Shown here piece by piece: positions 46,844-57,347 of a DNA stretch of 64,000 nt. The position numbers and the translations under genes are program-made. The stretch is from Thozetella sp. PMI_491. Taxonomy: Eukaryota; Ascomycota; Sordariomycetes; Chaetosphaeriales; Chaetosphaeriaceae. How positions within the stretch are numbered: the stretch's first letter is position 1; each line of letters starts with the position of its first letter. The notes beneath the pieces are model-generated. The model saw only the letters and a list, made by a program, of their open reading frames with translations. It was not told the DNA's origin and did no database searches. The stretch is taken from contig MU270080.1 of assembly GCA_021432635.1 (NCBI GenBank), forward strand, positions 248,001 through 312,000. The letters run 5' to 3'.

Positions 46844-49049
46844 GATGCGTAAGGTTTGTACTCGGGAATTGAACTTTGCTGCCCGCTTCTCCCAGCTCAG
46901 TTGTGGTATCTCATCTTCGGCGCGCAAACACACACTCGGGAGAAAAAGGCGTCTGGGTGGCGGGGTGGAAGGTGGTCGGGAGCAGCGCTGCGGTGGCGGC
47001 GGTGTGGTCGTCGGCGATCGTCTCTGGCGGCGCCTCTCGGTCTCGCGAGGTGGAGGACACAGCGAGCGGAGCAGCCAGGCCGGAGAGGAGAAGCGTGACA
47101 AAATGACATGGGCACCGTAATATGTGAACAACCGGTTCCAGGGACGTGGCGGCCCGTGGCCGTTTATTAAACCGAGTTCATCCCGCCGCGCTGTTCTGCA
47201 GAGCCATTCACGGCAGAGGGGGCCTCTTCTAACCGCGTGGATAAATGGGAGCACCATTTATCATCCCCGCATTTTCCCCAGATGAGAGCGCTAGAGGTCT
47301 CGACCCGGTGTAACTGTGATGCCGTGTCTGGGGCGCATCAACTCATGTGTCGAGCGAGGCCCAAGTACAGCCAGCGGTGTGGTCTGGCCTCAGGAGCGAG
47401 TCTCGCTTGCGCGCGCGCCCGCTCGCTCGCTCGCTCGCCTCGGGCGACGTGCCGAGCCACGGTCAGCGCCAGAGGGCAGAGCGGTGTGCCCAGTGCGCAT
47501 CGCAACAGCAGCAGCACGGACGCCCCTCTCCCCTCCCCCAAAAAAAAGAGTCGCCTCGCGTGCCGCCGGTTATACCTTAATTCTGCATGGCCATCGACGG
47601 GATGCCCAAAGGAGGACCTGCAGCCATGGTGCTGTCGACGCACGCGGGCAGCCATGAACCGGATCGCCTCTGGGGTCGTCCAGCATCAGCGAGGAACCGC
47701 GGGGATGGTTTGGCTCTGTGGCCTCACGCCGGTAAGCGAAAGGTGCCGTGTAACAGGACGGGCCTGGGGGATTTGCATTGAGCTGCAAAACGTCGCAAAA
47801 CCAGATGTGGTCATGCCAGCCATGGGGCTCCCAGCGTTCCAGCAAATCATGCATTGCAGGTGGTGCATCACACGAGTCCTCACTTTTTTTTTACTACTTT
47901 TTTTTTAACGACCACCCGGCTATTATTGGCAAGCTGCCGTCCCCTCCCCGCCCCACCTTCGGTTGGTTTGAGATTGTCGCTGCTTGGGATCTGCAGCTAC
48001 TGGGGAGGGAGGCATGACCTCTTTTGTCGCCTTCATTCGGGTCTGGGCCCGTATGCCGTTTCCCTGGCACTTGGCGCCTCTCCGCCCGCCACCGGCGCAC
48101 GGCTGTATCGTCTCGGGCCAAAGTGCGACCCACCATCGCCCCCCCTGAGGTGCAAAGTACCCCGTCGCCGGTGCGTAGCTATCTCACTTATTCGGCTTGC
48201 GGTGTCTTGGGTAAGGTTATTGGCGTTGTTTACAATGCGGGGCCCCGGGATGGCTATCTACCGGTCCTATAGGTGCCTTTCTATAGGCACCATGCTAGAC
48301 TCTCGCACGGATCACGGACGGGTGTTGTGGATTCCACGCCGCGGCGGGTCAGGAGAACGGCTGGTCAAAGAAGAAACGCCTTTGGAGGAGCCGCTGCCTA
48401 GATGTCTTGTTTCCTTCAAGAGAAGCCGAGTGGGAAGCCGAGTGGGTTAGGGACAGAACCACTACACAACAGATAGGTCGGGTGAGCAATTTTCGGCAAT
48501 AAGGTCCGGTGCTTTCCCCATCCACTCCTTAGAATCGTTCTAGGGGAAACTTCCTTCCTTGAGAAACTTAGACTTAAAGTGAAAGGATGTTAGGAACCTA
48601 GTGGTAGAAACGTTGATGTATAACCGCCTTCACGGTGAATGGTTTGTCACCTTAAGCATGCCCTACGCTCTGCCTCAAGGACACTACCCTAGGTATTGAC
48701 TTTCTCTACAATCCACAACTAGTATTCAGACTCTAGAGTATGTAGAGATGGAAAAGGTCACTACACTCGCCACACCACTCAAAATTGTCCGAACCCTAGG
48801 CGTCGATGGAGCAGATGTGTGCTGATGTAAGCTCAGGAGACACAGCAGACACAGGTGCCTGTAACTAGGCGCCCAAATATGTAGGTAGCCAATCCTATCG
48901 CCCTCAGGTCAATGTCGTGCGGGGGGGGCATTGCAGTAATTACCTAGTCAAAATCTCTATTCAAACGTTTGCAGTCAGCATGTTGCAATTGCCAAGCCTT
49001 TTTGTCCAAACCGCGCATCCCACCTAGAAACCCATCTCGGTCATCCGTC
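46844..49049. other. Divergent intergenic, SAT4-type and F-box genes
   Basis: About 2.2 kb containing the promoters of both flanking genes. Homopolymer runs (T-rich around 47884-47908, A-rich around 47540) and GC-rich low-complexity stretches (47410-47440, gcgc/ctcg) occur. The longer open frames here have low-complexity composition and no family match, so none is called. Confidence 0.5.
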
Positions 49050-50552
49050 ATGGCCTCCCTGTTTGACTGGCTCCCTCACGAGCTCATTGCCACCGTTTGT
49101 GAGCATCTAGATGCCGCCTCACTTGGTTCTATGCGCCTTGTCTCGCAGTCTTGCAAGGCCGGCTTTGAGCCTTTTTTTCTCCGCCTTTTCGGGACGCTGC
49201 ACGTCGACCTCGACGTAAGCGGTCTAAGCTACCTCAGCGTTCTGGCTGAAAACCGCGAGATAAGCCGCAGCATCCGGGTGCTGCATCTCACATGCCTTTC
49301 CTACCAAGATCCTCCAGGCCGGAACCCCAACAGCCCTGGTGGCGAGCGAAGCAATGCTACCGGGTACGACGCGCGCCTGCCGTTGTTCCCGCAGAGTGTG
49401 GCTCCTTGGTTCGCAGAGATCGAACATCCTAGAGCATGGATGAAGAATAAGAAGGCAAAACAGATTGCCTTTTCTGGGTCCGCTATGTGTGAACAGCTGT
49501 CTTGGGCACTCGAAAGATTGAACAGCCTAGATACCGTGACGCTAGAAGGTGCTGTCATCTGTGGCCAGAGACCTGACCAACGCTGCCGACCGGACATAGC
49601 CCAGGACGTCTTGTGGCGCGATCTCTGGGCCAGAGCCGTCCAAGCATTCCGCATCGTCTTGTCGGCGGCTTCGCGCTCCCATGTTCACCTCCGGCGCCTT
49701 GGCCTGTTCGAGGCCTCGCGAAAGTGCAGCATCCCGACGAATGAGGTGACGAGTTCGCTGCTATCGAGACTCGAAGATGAGGGCTTCGAAGCCGTGGGAC
49801 AAGGCTTGGAACACTTAGCCATTAGCCTAGCCACCACCACTGTCCCCATTCGCATGGAGGGAAAAGAAGAACCCAATTTCCATGAGCCTTTCGATATCTC
49901 CGCCGGGAAAAAGCTTCATCTTACCGATGCTATGATAGAGACCGAGTTCAACGAGATAACACGCCTGTTTCTTATGACACCTAACCTGCAGTCCTTGGAT
50001 CTCCGTTTGTACAACACGATCGAGACAAGTACGAGAATTCCCAGACAGAGACCCTACCTATCTTTCCTCTCATCTCTGTTCCAAGGGCTCGTGTTCTCTG
50101 GTCTCACATCACTAACCTTGCAATGCATGCCCGCCTCTCCGGAGACGCTAGTAGACATTGCTCGGAAGCACTCGAGACTACGGTCGATCGCTTTGAAGCA
50201 CATCTTCCTCATCGAAGGATCGTGGGGGCCTATACTCCAAAGTATCGTAGAGGGTTGTGTCTTACTCAATAGTGTTCACCTATCGAATCTCTGGCGGTCA
50301 GATGGGGAGGGTGTAACACATCTAGAGGGTCGAGGGTCTTTAGCACAAAGGCCAGATTTCCGGCGTGACTGGTTTATTCACGGCGGACCCCGGGGGTACA
50401 TCAGGCACACTAGAGATTTCATGGAGCATGAATTTCCAGAGATGATCGCGATAGACTCCGATATTCAACCTCAGGAGGGCTGGACACCCATGCGAGCGGA
50501 CTTGGACCCCTGGTGGTTTGACCACGTGAGTGCAGAACATGGTCCCCCTTGA
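49050..50552 (+). CDS. F-box protein
   Basis: A single-exon gene of 500 residues. The start at 49050 is the first ATG; the frame is open further upstream but has no ATG there. The N-terminus MASLFDWLPHELIATVCEHL with DAASLGSMRLVSQSCK is a clear F-box, the SKP1-binding motif of SCF ubiquitin ligases. The remainder has Leu-rich segments (IRVLHLTCLS, LQSLDLRLYN, LTSLTLQCMP, LRSIALKHIF, NSVHLSNLW) at near-regular spacing. This suggests a degenerate leucine-rich-repeat substrate-binding domain. It should bring an unknown substrate to SCF. The C-terminus ends soon after a PWWFDH motif. Fungal genomes carry many such fast-evolving F-box proteins, so orthology cannot be assigned. Confidence 0.85.
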   Translation: MASLFDWLPHELIATVCEHLDAASLGSMRLVSQSCKAGFEPFFLRLFGTLHVDLDVSGLSYLSVLAENREISRSIRVLHLTCLSYQDPPGRNPNSPGGERSNATGYDARLPLFPQSVAPWFAEIEHPRAWMKNKKAKQIAFSGSAMCEQLSWALERLNSLDTVTLEGAVICGQRPDQRCRPDIAQDVLWRDLWARAVQAFRIVLSAASRSHVHLRRLGLFEASRKCSIPTNEVTSSLLSRLEDEGFEAVGQGLEHLAISLATTTVPIRMEGKEEPNFHEPFDISAGKKLHLTDAMIETEFNEITRLFLMTPNLQSLDLRLYNTIETSTRIPRQRPYLSFLSSLFQGLVFSGLTSLTLQCMPASPETLVDIARKHSRLRSIALKHIFLIEGSWGPILQSIVEGCVLLNSVHLSNLWRSDGEGVTHLEGRGSLAQRPDFRRDWFIHGGPRGYIRHTRDFMEHEFPEMIAIDSDIQPQEGWTPMRADLDPWWFDHVSAEHGPP

Positions 50553-52028
50553 TTGGGAGAGGCTACCTTCGCTGCACTTCCCGTTAGAACCGTTATCAAA
50601 AGTTAATGCGCACTTGACATTAAGATCATTGCGAAGTCGCTTGTCTGCAGAACACATTAGCGTACCGTTAACGCCGGGGATGGGATAGGATGAATCGAAT
50701 AGTTTGTTGAAGAACCAAACATACCGGCTTGAAGAAGCCCCTTAGATAGTTTGATCAACCTCGTACTATATCAATACACCTACCTAGATGAGAACCCTTA
50801 GCGAATACAGAGACCTAAGAAGGGATGACCAAACCAGTGAGAAGATAGCCGGCTCTGTACGCCTCCGTGCACACACCTTGTCAATCTTTTTGCTTTGCAA
50901 TTCACTTGATTAATTGCTTGTGCCTCAGATGCCGAGTATGGTATCCATTGTGCGAGACAATTGTGCTTGTTCGCTTGTGCTGTAAATACTCTATTGCATT
51001 CCCTTAGATTCTAATTTATTCTTTTAAAATCATTCTTAAGGCGAGTGGCACACCCATAGGGCTTCCCAAATTTTACTGCAATATTTAGGCCTGTCGACCT
51101 CTTCTGCATGCCTATCACCACAACATGCACTACGCACTTCACCGCAATATTTTGCCTTCGCAAACCCCCTTCCCTCCATCTTCTTCCACCCACCCATCTA
51201 CCATAAGGTAAGGTTTGATTTTAAGACAAAAGGGTGCACTAATGGTCTAAGACAGTGGTGTTGTTCGGGATACTAGTTAGGGGAGGGTACCCGAATCACA
51301 CCTTTAGTTACCGTGTCGGTGTTAAGCTATCCAAAAATGGCAGCCCAGACCCGCCATTTTTGGAGAGCATGTATCCTTCTCAAATTCACTCTACACCCAC
51401 ACATCATTTAGCATACATATTACAGCAGGCGGCATAGCTTTAAGCTGTGCTGATAGAAGCGTGAGATTTTGGACTTTGGGGGCCAGTAGCTGGCGTAAGA
51501 ACGAAAATTATGTTTAAGCCGCTCGCTCTGTTTTACTTGGGTCTTAGGTACTTAAACTAGATCAATGGGGGGGGCTGCTTAATCTTCTAGGCTAATTTAA
51601 ATTCTTCAAGAATGGCCCGTATATCGTGGACTTTCCTCTATAAAGTCACGTTCCTTCGACGCAAACGAATAGGAAATTGTGCTTCGAGGAAACGGCTATC
51701 CATATTCCGGGTTCTGGTTTAGCTCTAGCAGGAACTCAGCGATTGGACGATAGCATTTGATGGGACTTGGCAATATATTCTTTGAAAAGTGCTCAAATAT
51801 GCGCAGAAGCTGGGAGAAATTTGATGCGATTCTTTATGGTCGTCTATACGCCGTATAAATGGACTAAAGGACAAGTGAAAAGAAAAGGCTTGGAGATAAA
51901 TAGCGTCAGTCTTTCGTTTGCCAGTTAAAGATTCTTTAGGAGGTCTCAATTGTATCCCAAAACTCTACTAGTCCGTAACAAGGTAAAACTTAGACAGATC
52001 CGTCTCACACGAGGTTTACCGATCAAGT
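50553..52028. other. Intergenic with a small perfect hairpin
   Basis: About 1.5 kb between two plus-strand genes. AT-richer than its neighbours. It holds the hairpin at 51331-51363; no gene is seen. Confidence 0.5.
51331..51363. repeat. 11-bp perfect inverted repeat with 11-nt loop
   Basis: The arms are ccaaaaatggc and gccatttttgg. It lies within a stretch that looks like decayed transposon or structured intergenic sequence. It might be an element end or an RNA hairpin; evidence is the symmetry only. Confidence 0.45.
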
Positions 52029-53330
52029 ATGGCATCGCTACTTCGAAGCTTGACCATTTTCGGGGCGTTGATTTCGAACGCGTTTGCAACAGAGCTTATA
52101 CTCCCAACGCAGGATCCGTGGTATTCACCGCCAAAGGGCTTCGAAAAATATCAACCCGGCACGATTCTCCGCGTGCGTGAGGCGCCCAGCAACGTATCCC
52201 TCCTTGTGAACAACACTGCCGCCACGTATCAGCTCCTCTATCGTTCGACTGACGGTCGTTACAATGCGTCCTTTGGGGTGACGACCCTCTACCTGCCGTC
52301 TAACGCCAGCCAAGCTACCCGAGACGTTCGTGCTTTGCTGTCCTACCAGATTCCATACAACACACCCGATGTAGACCAGAGTCCAAGTTATGGGTTGTCA
52401 ACCATCTACGGGGAGGCAATAGTCTCCAATATCCGAGAAGGGCTTAGCCGCGGCTGGGCCGTGAGCGTCCCAGACTTTGAAGGCCCGCACGCCGCGTTCT
52501 CGGCAGGTCTGCAGGCCGGCCACTCAGTGATCGACTCCGTGCGGGCCGTCTTATCGTTCGACAAGTTCGTAGGCCCGAAAAAGATTCGCTACACGCTGTG
52601 GGGATACTCCGGCGGTGCGCTCGCGAGCGGCTTTGCAGCCGAGCTGCAGGCGGCCTACGCGCCCGAGCTGAGCTTTGCCGGGGCAGCCATGGGAGGCGTG
52701 CTGTCTAACTACACGCAGATCATTTATAACGTCACGAGATCTGTGAGCGCGGCGATCATCCCGTACTCGCTCCTCGGCCTCGGGAACCAGTATCCGGAGG
52801 CTATGGCGTACCTGCTCAGGCAGCTGAAGGAAGATGGTCCGTATAATAAAAGCACGTTTCTGAGCGCGCTACACACGACGGGCAGCGAAGCTAGGGCCTT
52901 ATTCGCGGGCCAGAATATCTTTGACTATTTCACCAACGCCGATGGGATTCTCAAAGCGCCAGAGATGGTGCGCGTGCTGGGCGAGAACTGGTACGAGGGA
53001 TACCGTGAGTGTTGGCGTTCTGCCACTGCGTAGATAGGTCTGCTGACTATATTATTCTTAGATGGCATCCCACAGATGCCCTTGTTTATGTACAAGGCGA
53101 TCCATGATGAGAACACCAACATACACTCGACAGATGACCATGTCAGCAGGATTTGTGGTGTGGGAGCCAATGTCCTGTATGAAAGAAACACGATCGGAGG
53201 GCATGAAGACGAGTATGCTGCTGGCGGGCCGAAAGCTTTAGAGTGGCTCAGCCAGGTTCTGGACGGAAAGCAGCCTGAGCCTACCGTGGGATGCAAGATT
53301 GAGGATGTAACTTGGAGTGTACCAGCTTAG
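52029..53330 (+). CDS. Secretory lipase (Candida LIP family)
   Basis: Exons 52029-53004 and 53062-53330 give 414 residues. A signal peptide (MASLLRSLTIFGALISNAFA) is followed by the family pattern DPWYSPPKGFEKYQPGTILR. Triacylglycerol lipases of this family have an alpha/beta-hydrolase fold. The nucleophile Ser is in LWGYSGGALASGFAAEL (about residue 196). VSVPDFEGPHAAFSAG is a conserved pre-nucleophile block. The acid is in the HDENTNIHSTDD region and the His in IGGHEDEYAAGGPKALEWL. Three or more N-x-S/T sites (NVS, NNT, NAS, NYT) suggest glycosylation. It is secreted and would act on host or environmental lipids. The intron (53005-53061) falls before HGIPQMPLFMYK, a common position. It converges with the hydrolase gene 258 bp away. 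Confidence 0.9.
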
Positions 53331-53588
53331 GCTTTTAAATTTCACCAAATGAGCTCCGAAAGATCCTTGCCATTTCACAGGTTTCTCTAGAAGATGTGAC
53401 GCGAAATTGGTAATGGCATCGTGGTTTAGTGACTATCGCTAGTCTTGAGATCGTTCGGCATTATTAATAAGGCAGTCTTAATAAGAAACCCTCGGACTTG
53501 CAGATGCAAAGAAGGGTTCGAAAACCTTACTGTCTCGTCTTATACGCTCGACCGTCCCCGGTCTTGCAGGAAGCAAATTATACCAAAG

Positions 53589-54694
53589 CTAATCGAGAGC
53601 GGTTACAGCAGCATCCAGTTCCTGCAGGGCCTTTCGCACTGCGTCCATACTCTCATCCTCGTCCTCGAGGTACTTATTACGTTCATAGAGGTGCCCCTGC
53701 TTCGGTGCGAGATAGAACTTGCCCTTTTCCGGACCAAGATTCTTGGCGCAGTCTCTGGTGACATCTACCTTTACGTCTTCATCCTCGTCTCCCTGGATGA
53801 AGATGGTCACCGGCCAATCAGCCAGCCTTGAGGCGTTGGAGGGATCCGCGGCCCAGTCGTAGCCCGGGTCGACCTCGGCGGTCAGCGGCTCGTAGAGGTT
53901 GTTGTGCAGATAGTAATCGTACAGAATCGCCCTGTTCGGATCCTGGGCAGGAGTGCCATCCGACGCCGGCTTGGGCTTCACAAACTCGGGGTTCTTGCCG
54001 CCGAGAGGGAGGAGCTGCTCGATGTAGAAGATCTCCCGGGAGCACGGACTCTTCCCGACCACAACCGGCTCCGCCAGGAGATGCTCGACCTCTTCTTCCT
54101 CGATGGGCTCCGGCGGAATGAGGTACGACGAGTTAAAGAAATTGTGCTTGAAAGTGGGGATGCCGGTGATCGAGAGCAGGGCCACCGGCTTGGGCTCCAG
54201 GTGGGATGCTATCAAGGTCACCATAAAGAAGCCTAGCAAGGTTAGCATAGCATCTGCAAGCGACGCAAGCGAAGGACCAACGCACCACCGCTGGCGCCAG
54301 CAGCAATTACACTGCGGTTGTGCTGACCGCCGTGGGTGCGTGCAAAGTTGAAGGCGGCTTTGGCATCTTCGACCAGGCCTTGCGCTGGCACTTGCGGCAG
54401 CAGCCGGTAACTAGCACTGAGAAGCGGCCATTTCCGTCGGTAACACGCCTACATACGCCGAGTAGTCAGTCATCCATCCTCACTGAACTCGCAAGGGAGC
54501 TGCAAGCAGCACGGGAGACTTGCCTGGACGAGCCAGGGAGGGACATCTCCTCGGTCGCCACCAACCAGCCCGCCCGAATGGAAGAATAGGACGACGGGGC
54601 CGCTCTGGGGATAGTCGCTCGCCTCGTACACATCCAGCTCGAGCGGGACCTGGTGGCAGGCATAGAGCACTGTGTTCTTGGTCAAAGCCGCCAT
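53589..54694 (-). CDS. Alpha/beta hydrolase (Abhydrolase_3-like)
   Basis: Exons 54694-54524, 54448-54286 and 54232-53589 give 325 residues. The motif VVLFFHSGGLVGGDR is the oxyanion-hole (HGG-like) motif with Ser in place of one Gly. GASGGFFMVTLIASHLEP carries the nucleophile Ser. The acid is in IQGDEDEDVKVDV and the His in LAPKQGHLYERNK. The family contains esterases and deacetylases acting on small lipophilic esters; the substrate is unknown. No signal peptide is present. The first intron (54449-54523) begins GCAAGT, so it is a GC-AG intron, the only one in this window. Without it the CysTyrArgArgLysTrp-containing second exon would not join in frame. The second intron (54233-54285) is normal. 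Confidence 0.85.
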
Positions 54695-55271
54695 TATGAG
54701 CGGGAAGCTGTTGCGGGATTTGTCGCCTGGCCGAGTTGTGCTGGAAGAAGTGAACACCGAAGGATTATATGACGTAGGGCGAGGTAGAGCCAAGGCAGGA
54801 AACGTGACCCTCGACAAACTGCCAGCCAAGGTTTGGGAGATCAGCGACTTGTCTTGGGCGACTAGCAAGGCGAGTAGGACAAAGGGAGAGGGCCTAAAAG
54901 GGGAAAATAGAAACGGTGCGTATGGCGAATTGATATCTTGCCCCGTGGTGAGACTAATAACGAGGCTAGAGCCATTGGCGAGCTGTGGACTAGGTAGAGG
55001 TGCCTAGAGTAGTTATGTACATTTATGCAGGGATTGTTCCCCAACAGCATATGTCCCACCATCATGTGCCCCCGCTGCGTCGTCGCCTCGGGCTCAAAAT
55101 CAACCCGGGCAGCAAAGTTACGCTCCCGCTTACTTACGCTGCATACATTCGGATTTCGGACTATGATAGTTCCGTCCAGATCACGGGCTCTACATAGCCG
55201 CAGCCTTGTTCTCGACAAACGTACTCTGGATGGTATCTGCCAGAATCTATCTAACACTAATAGCGTGGAAG
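54695..55271. other. Intergenic, hydrolase promoter side; no gene seen
   Basis: Promoter space of the minus-strand hydrolase. Frames here are short and unlike known families. Confidence 0.45.
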
Positions 55272-55890
55272 ATGTCGTTTGGCTGGTCAGCGGGCGACAT
55301 TGTGTCTACTCTTCGATTCTTGAACAATGTCCGAATTGCGCTCAGAGATGTTGACGGTGCCTCTTCGGACTGCTAGGAGGACACCTTGTTATTGTTTAGT
55401 CCGTCTATAAGGGATCACTCTGGGTCATTAAGATGGGTTGGCAAATGCCCCTCTCGACCCAGGGGTCTCGGAGAATATCGCGGAGCAGTGCCAGCAATTG
55501 CGTCGATGTATTGAACCCTTCCTAGCCGATATATCCAAGACCCTTGGGTCGTCGCTAGGGTCCACGGCCTCCGCGCCCAAAATCAGGTCAGCTCCTCGCA
55601 AAGTCCAATGGGCGCTGTCAGCGTCGAAAAAGGTCATGCGACTACAGCACAAAACTGGCTTGCTCTTGCTGCCACACAATTAGCCATCTCCCAGGAAGTT
55701 GTGTGTGTATATTCTTGGGCCTGATGAACAATATTGAAGATTCACCGATGCTCATTTCTTCTCAGCTAAGCTGCTTTGCAGTTGCCACCAGCTAGCTATT
55801 CAATCTGCTGTAGCCACTAGCTTGAAAACTGCGCCCGATGCACACATTAGACCAGTATTGCAGTCTAAATTGGAACTTATGCACGAGTAA
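55272..55890 (+). pseudogene. Relic of a STAND/NLR- or ankyrin-type fungal protein head
   Basis: The sequence opens MSFGWSAGDIVSTLRFLNNV and RIALRDVDGASSD, the start of a fungal N-terminal domain that usually precedes NACHT, NB-ARC or ankyrin repeats. From about 55439 a second piece reads ANAPLDPGVSENIAEQCQQL, IEPFLADISKTLGSSLGS and RKVQWALSASKKVMRLQHK. This continues the same domain in another frame. Later pieces (LAISQEVVCVYSW near 55690, LKTAPDAHIRPVLQSKLELM near 55830) extend it. A TAG at about 55375 (where relatives have Gln), a frame shift near 55435 and further stops show that it is dead. No NTPase or repeat part is found downstream, so only the head remains. Such genes serve in self/non-self recognition in fungi. 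Confidence 0.6.
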
Positions 55891-55942
55891 GTATGCAGAA
55901 TATCCGAAACTGCTCGGGAAAGTACTGGCAAGTCAGTTTACT

Positions 55943-56033
55943 TGGCCCAGTCGTTAGGCTGGCCAGGGCCCTGGAAACAGGAATCTCTGCCTGGCTTCCT
56001 GCGTGGAGGGTTCGAGCCCCCGGGTTCGAATCC
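55943..56033 (+). repeat. tRNA-promoter-like A and B boxes, possible SINE head
   Basis: TGGCCCAGTCG (55943-55953) fits the RNA polymerase III A box. GGTTCGAGCCC (56009-56019) and GGTTCGAATCC (56023-56033) both fit the B box. A good cloverleaf cannot be drawn: the D-stem pairs poorly and no acceptor stem matches. It is therefore more likely a tRNA-derived SINE head or tRNA relic than a working tRNA gene. Confidence 0.35.
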
Positions 56034-56732
56034 AGCGAAACGTGGTATCAAAAACACCCTCGGGAGTGTTCTGGACTGCCTTCGGGACCCTTCCCTCTTC
56101 CCCCAAAGGGGGTTGAGGGGAGGGCCAGTTTTGCCAGTTGCTTCCTTTTTGCCCCTCAGCTTTGTAGAGGAGCGGTGTAAAGATTCATGGTACTATGACT
56201 GGTGTCGTCCTCGATGATGACTGGTAGCAGGTGGGCAGTAAACCCCCAGGTGAACGGCAGCACTTCATATCAGGGAAAGACTAGTATTCTAGCCGTACTA
56301 CGAACAGGAAATATCTGATGAGATCTCGCCAGTCTCTAGAAAGCAAACTTAGAAGGCCAATGTCCTGATTGCCGGAGCCTAGGTACGTGTAGAGGGCAGG
56401 CTCATTGCCGGAATTGACAGAAGAAGGGTGATGGATGACATAGTATTCGACTAGGATACAAGGCTTGAGACAAGACTTGCCTAGGTAGGCACCTTAGGTT
56501 GAGACAAAACCCACCTGCCTAGGTAGGCACCTAAGCTTAGGTTGGTCTCATTTTGAGATTTAAAACATGACAGATGAATAGGCATTCGACAGGCTGCTAA
56601 ATCCTACTTTAGAGAGATGCTCTCTGCCGGGGTTAGGGTTCCGCTATATCCTGTGGCATTTTCGTAGCAGGAGTTGTAGCCAGTCGCCGAGAAGGGAATC
56701 ACGATGACTGCGGGGTTCAATTCTGCCGACAA

Positions 56733-56771
<39 letters not shown>

Positions 56772-57347
56772 CGGTCCCCGTGCTGTTCTTTCGTCATTCT
56801 GTTTGGCCCAACGCCGCCGAGTTTCCAGGCAGCTCGGACGGCTCCACAGCTGTTTGGCCCCCCCCTCCCCGGTGACGGCACAGGAAGGAGCTCTTATTTT
56901 TTTTTTTGGCCCAGTTCTCATGCACGATCTCCCCGCGATCCAGACATTCTCCAGACCTTGGCTCTGCACAGTCTGTGTTACGACCGCACTGCTTATCTCC
57001 ACAAGCCCTGGTTTGCGCTGGTCGTAGCCCTGATTCAGCCTTGCGAATCCGAATCAAGCTCAACAAGCTGTCTCCGCATCTGCTGATCGAACCCTTTGAC
57101 CCTCTTTTTTTTTTCTCCGTCTCGGAGAGGCGTGCCGGTCTGCAAGCCGCCTCCCCTCCACGAGCTCGAGCGAAGAGAGCCAATTCCTCGAGAACACCCC
57201 TCGACTCGCCCTCCTATTCGGCCCCCTGCTGCTAGGACGCTCCAAAGGCCGTTCCTAACCCTTCGCCTGCCTTGAGAGCTCAGTCTAGAGCAAATCCCAT
57301 GGTCTCCAACCACGCGACCTGGTGTTGACCCGCGACCAGACGCCAAA
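56034..57347. other. Intergenic, SulP gene promoter side
   Basis: About 1.3 kb upstream of the transporter gene. It contains the 39-nt G run at 56733-56771, a T-rich tract near 57104-57116, and no recognisable gene. Confidence 0.5.
56733..56771 (+). repeat. Homopolymer of 39 G
   Basis: An unbroken run of 39 G. It could form G-quadruplexes in DNA or RNA, and its length may be variable or misjudged in assembly. Confidence 0.9.

Noticed and set aside
47237-47908. 223-codon plus-strand frame in the SAT4/F-box gap
   Set aside because: Arg/Ala/Ser-rich low-complexity composition from GC-rich DNA, no family match, and overlapping frames on both strands.
55920-56050. A functional tRNA gene
   Set aside because: A and B boxes are present but D-stem, anticodon arm and acceptor stem do not pair, and the B box occurs twice.
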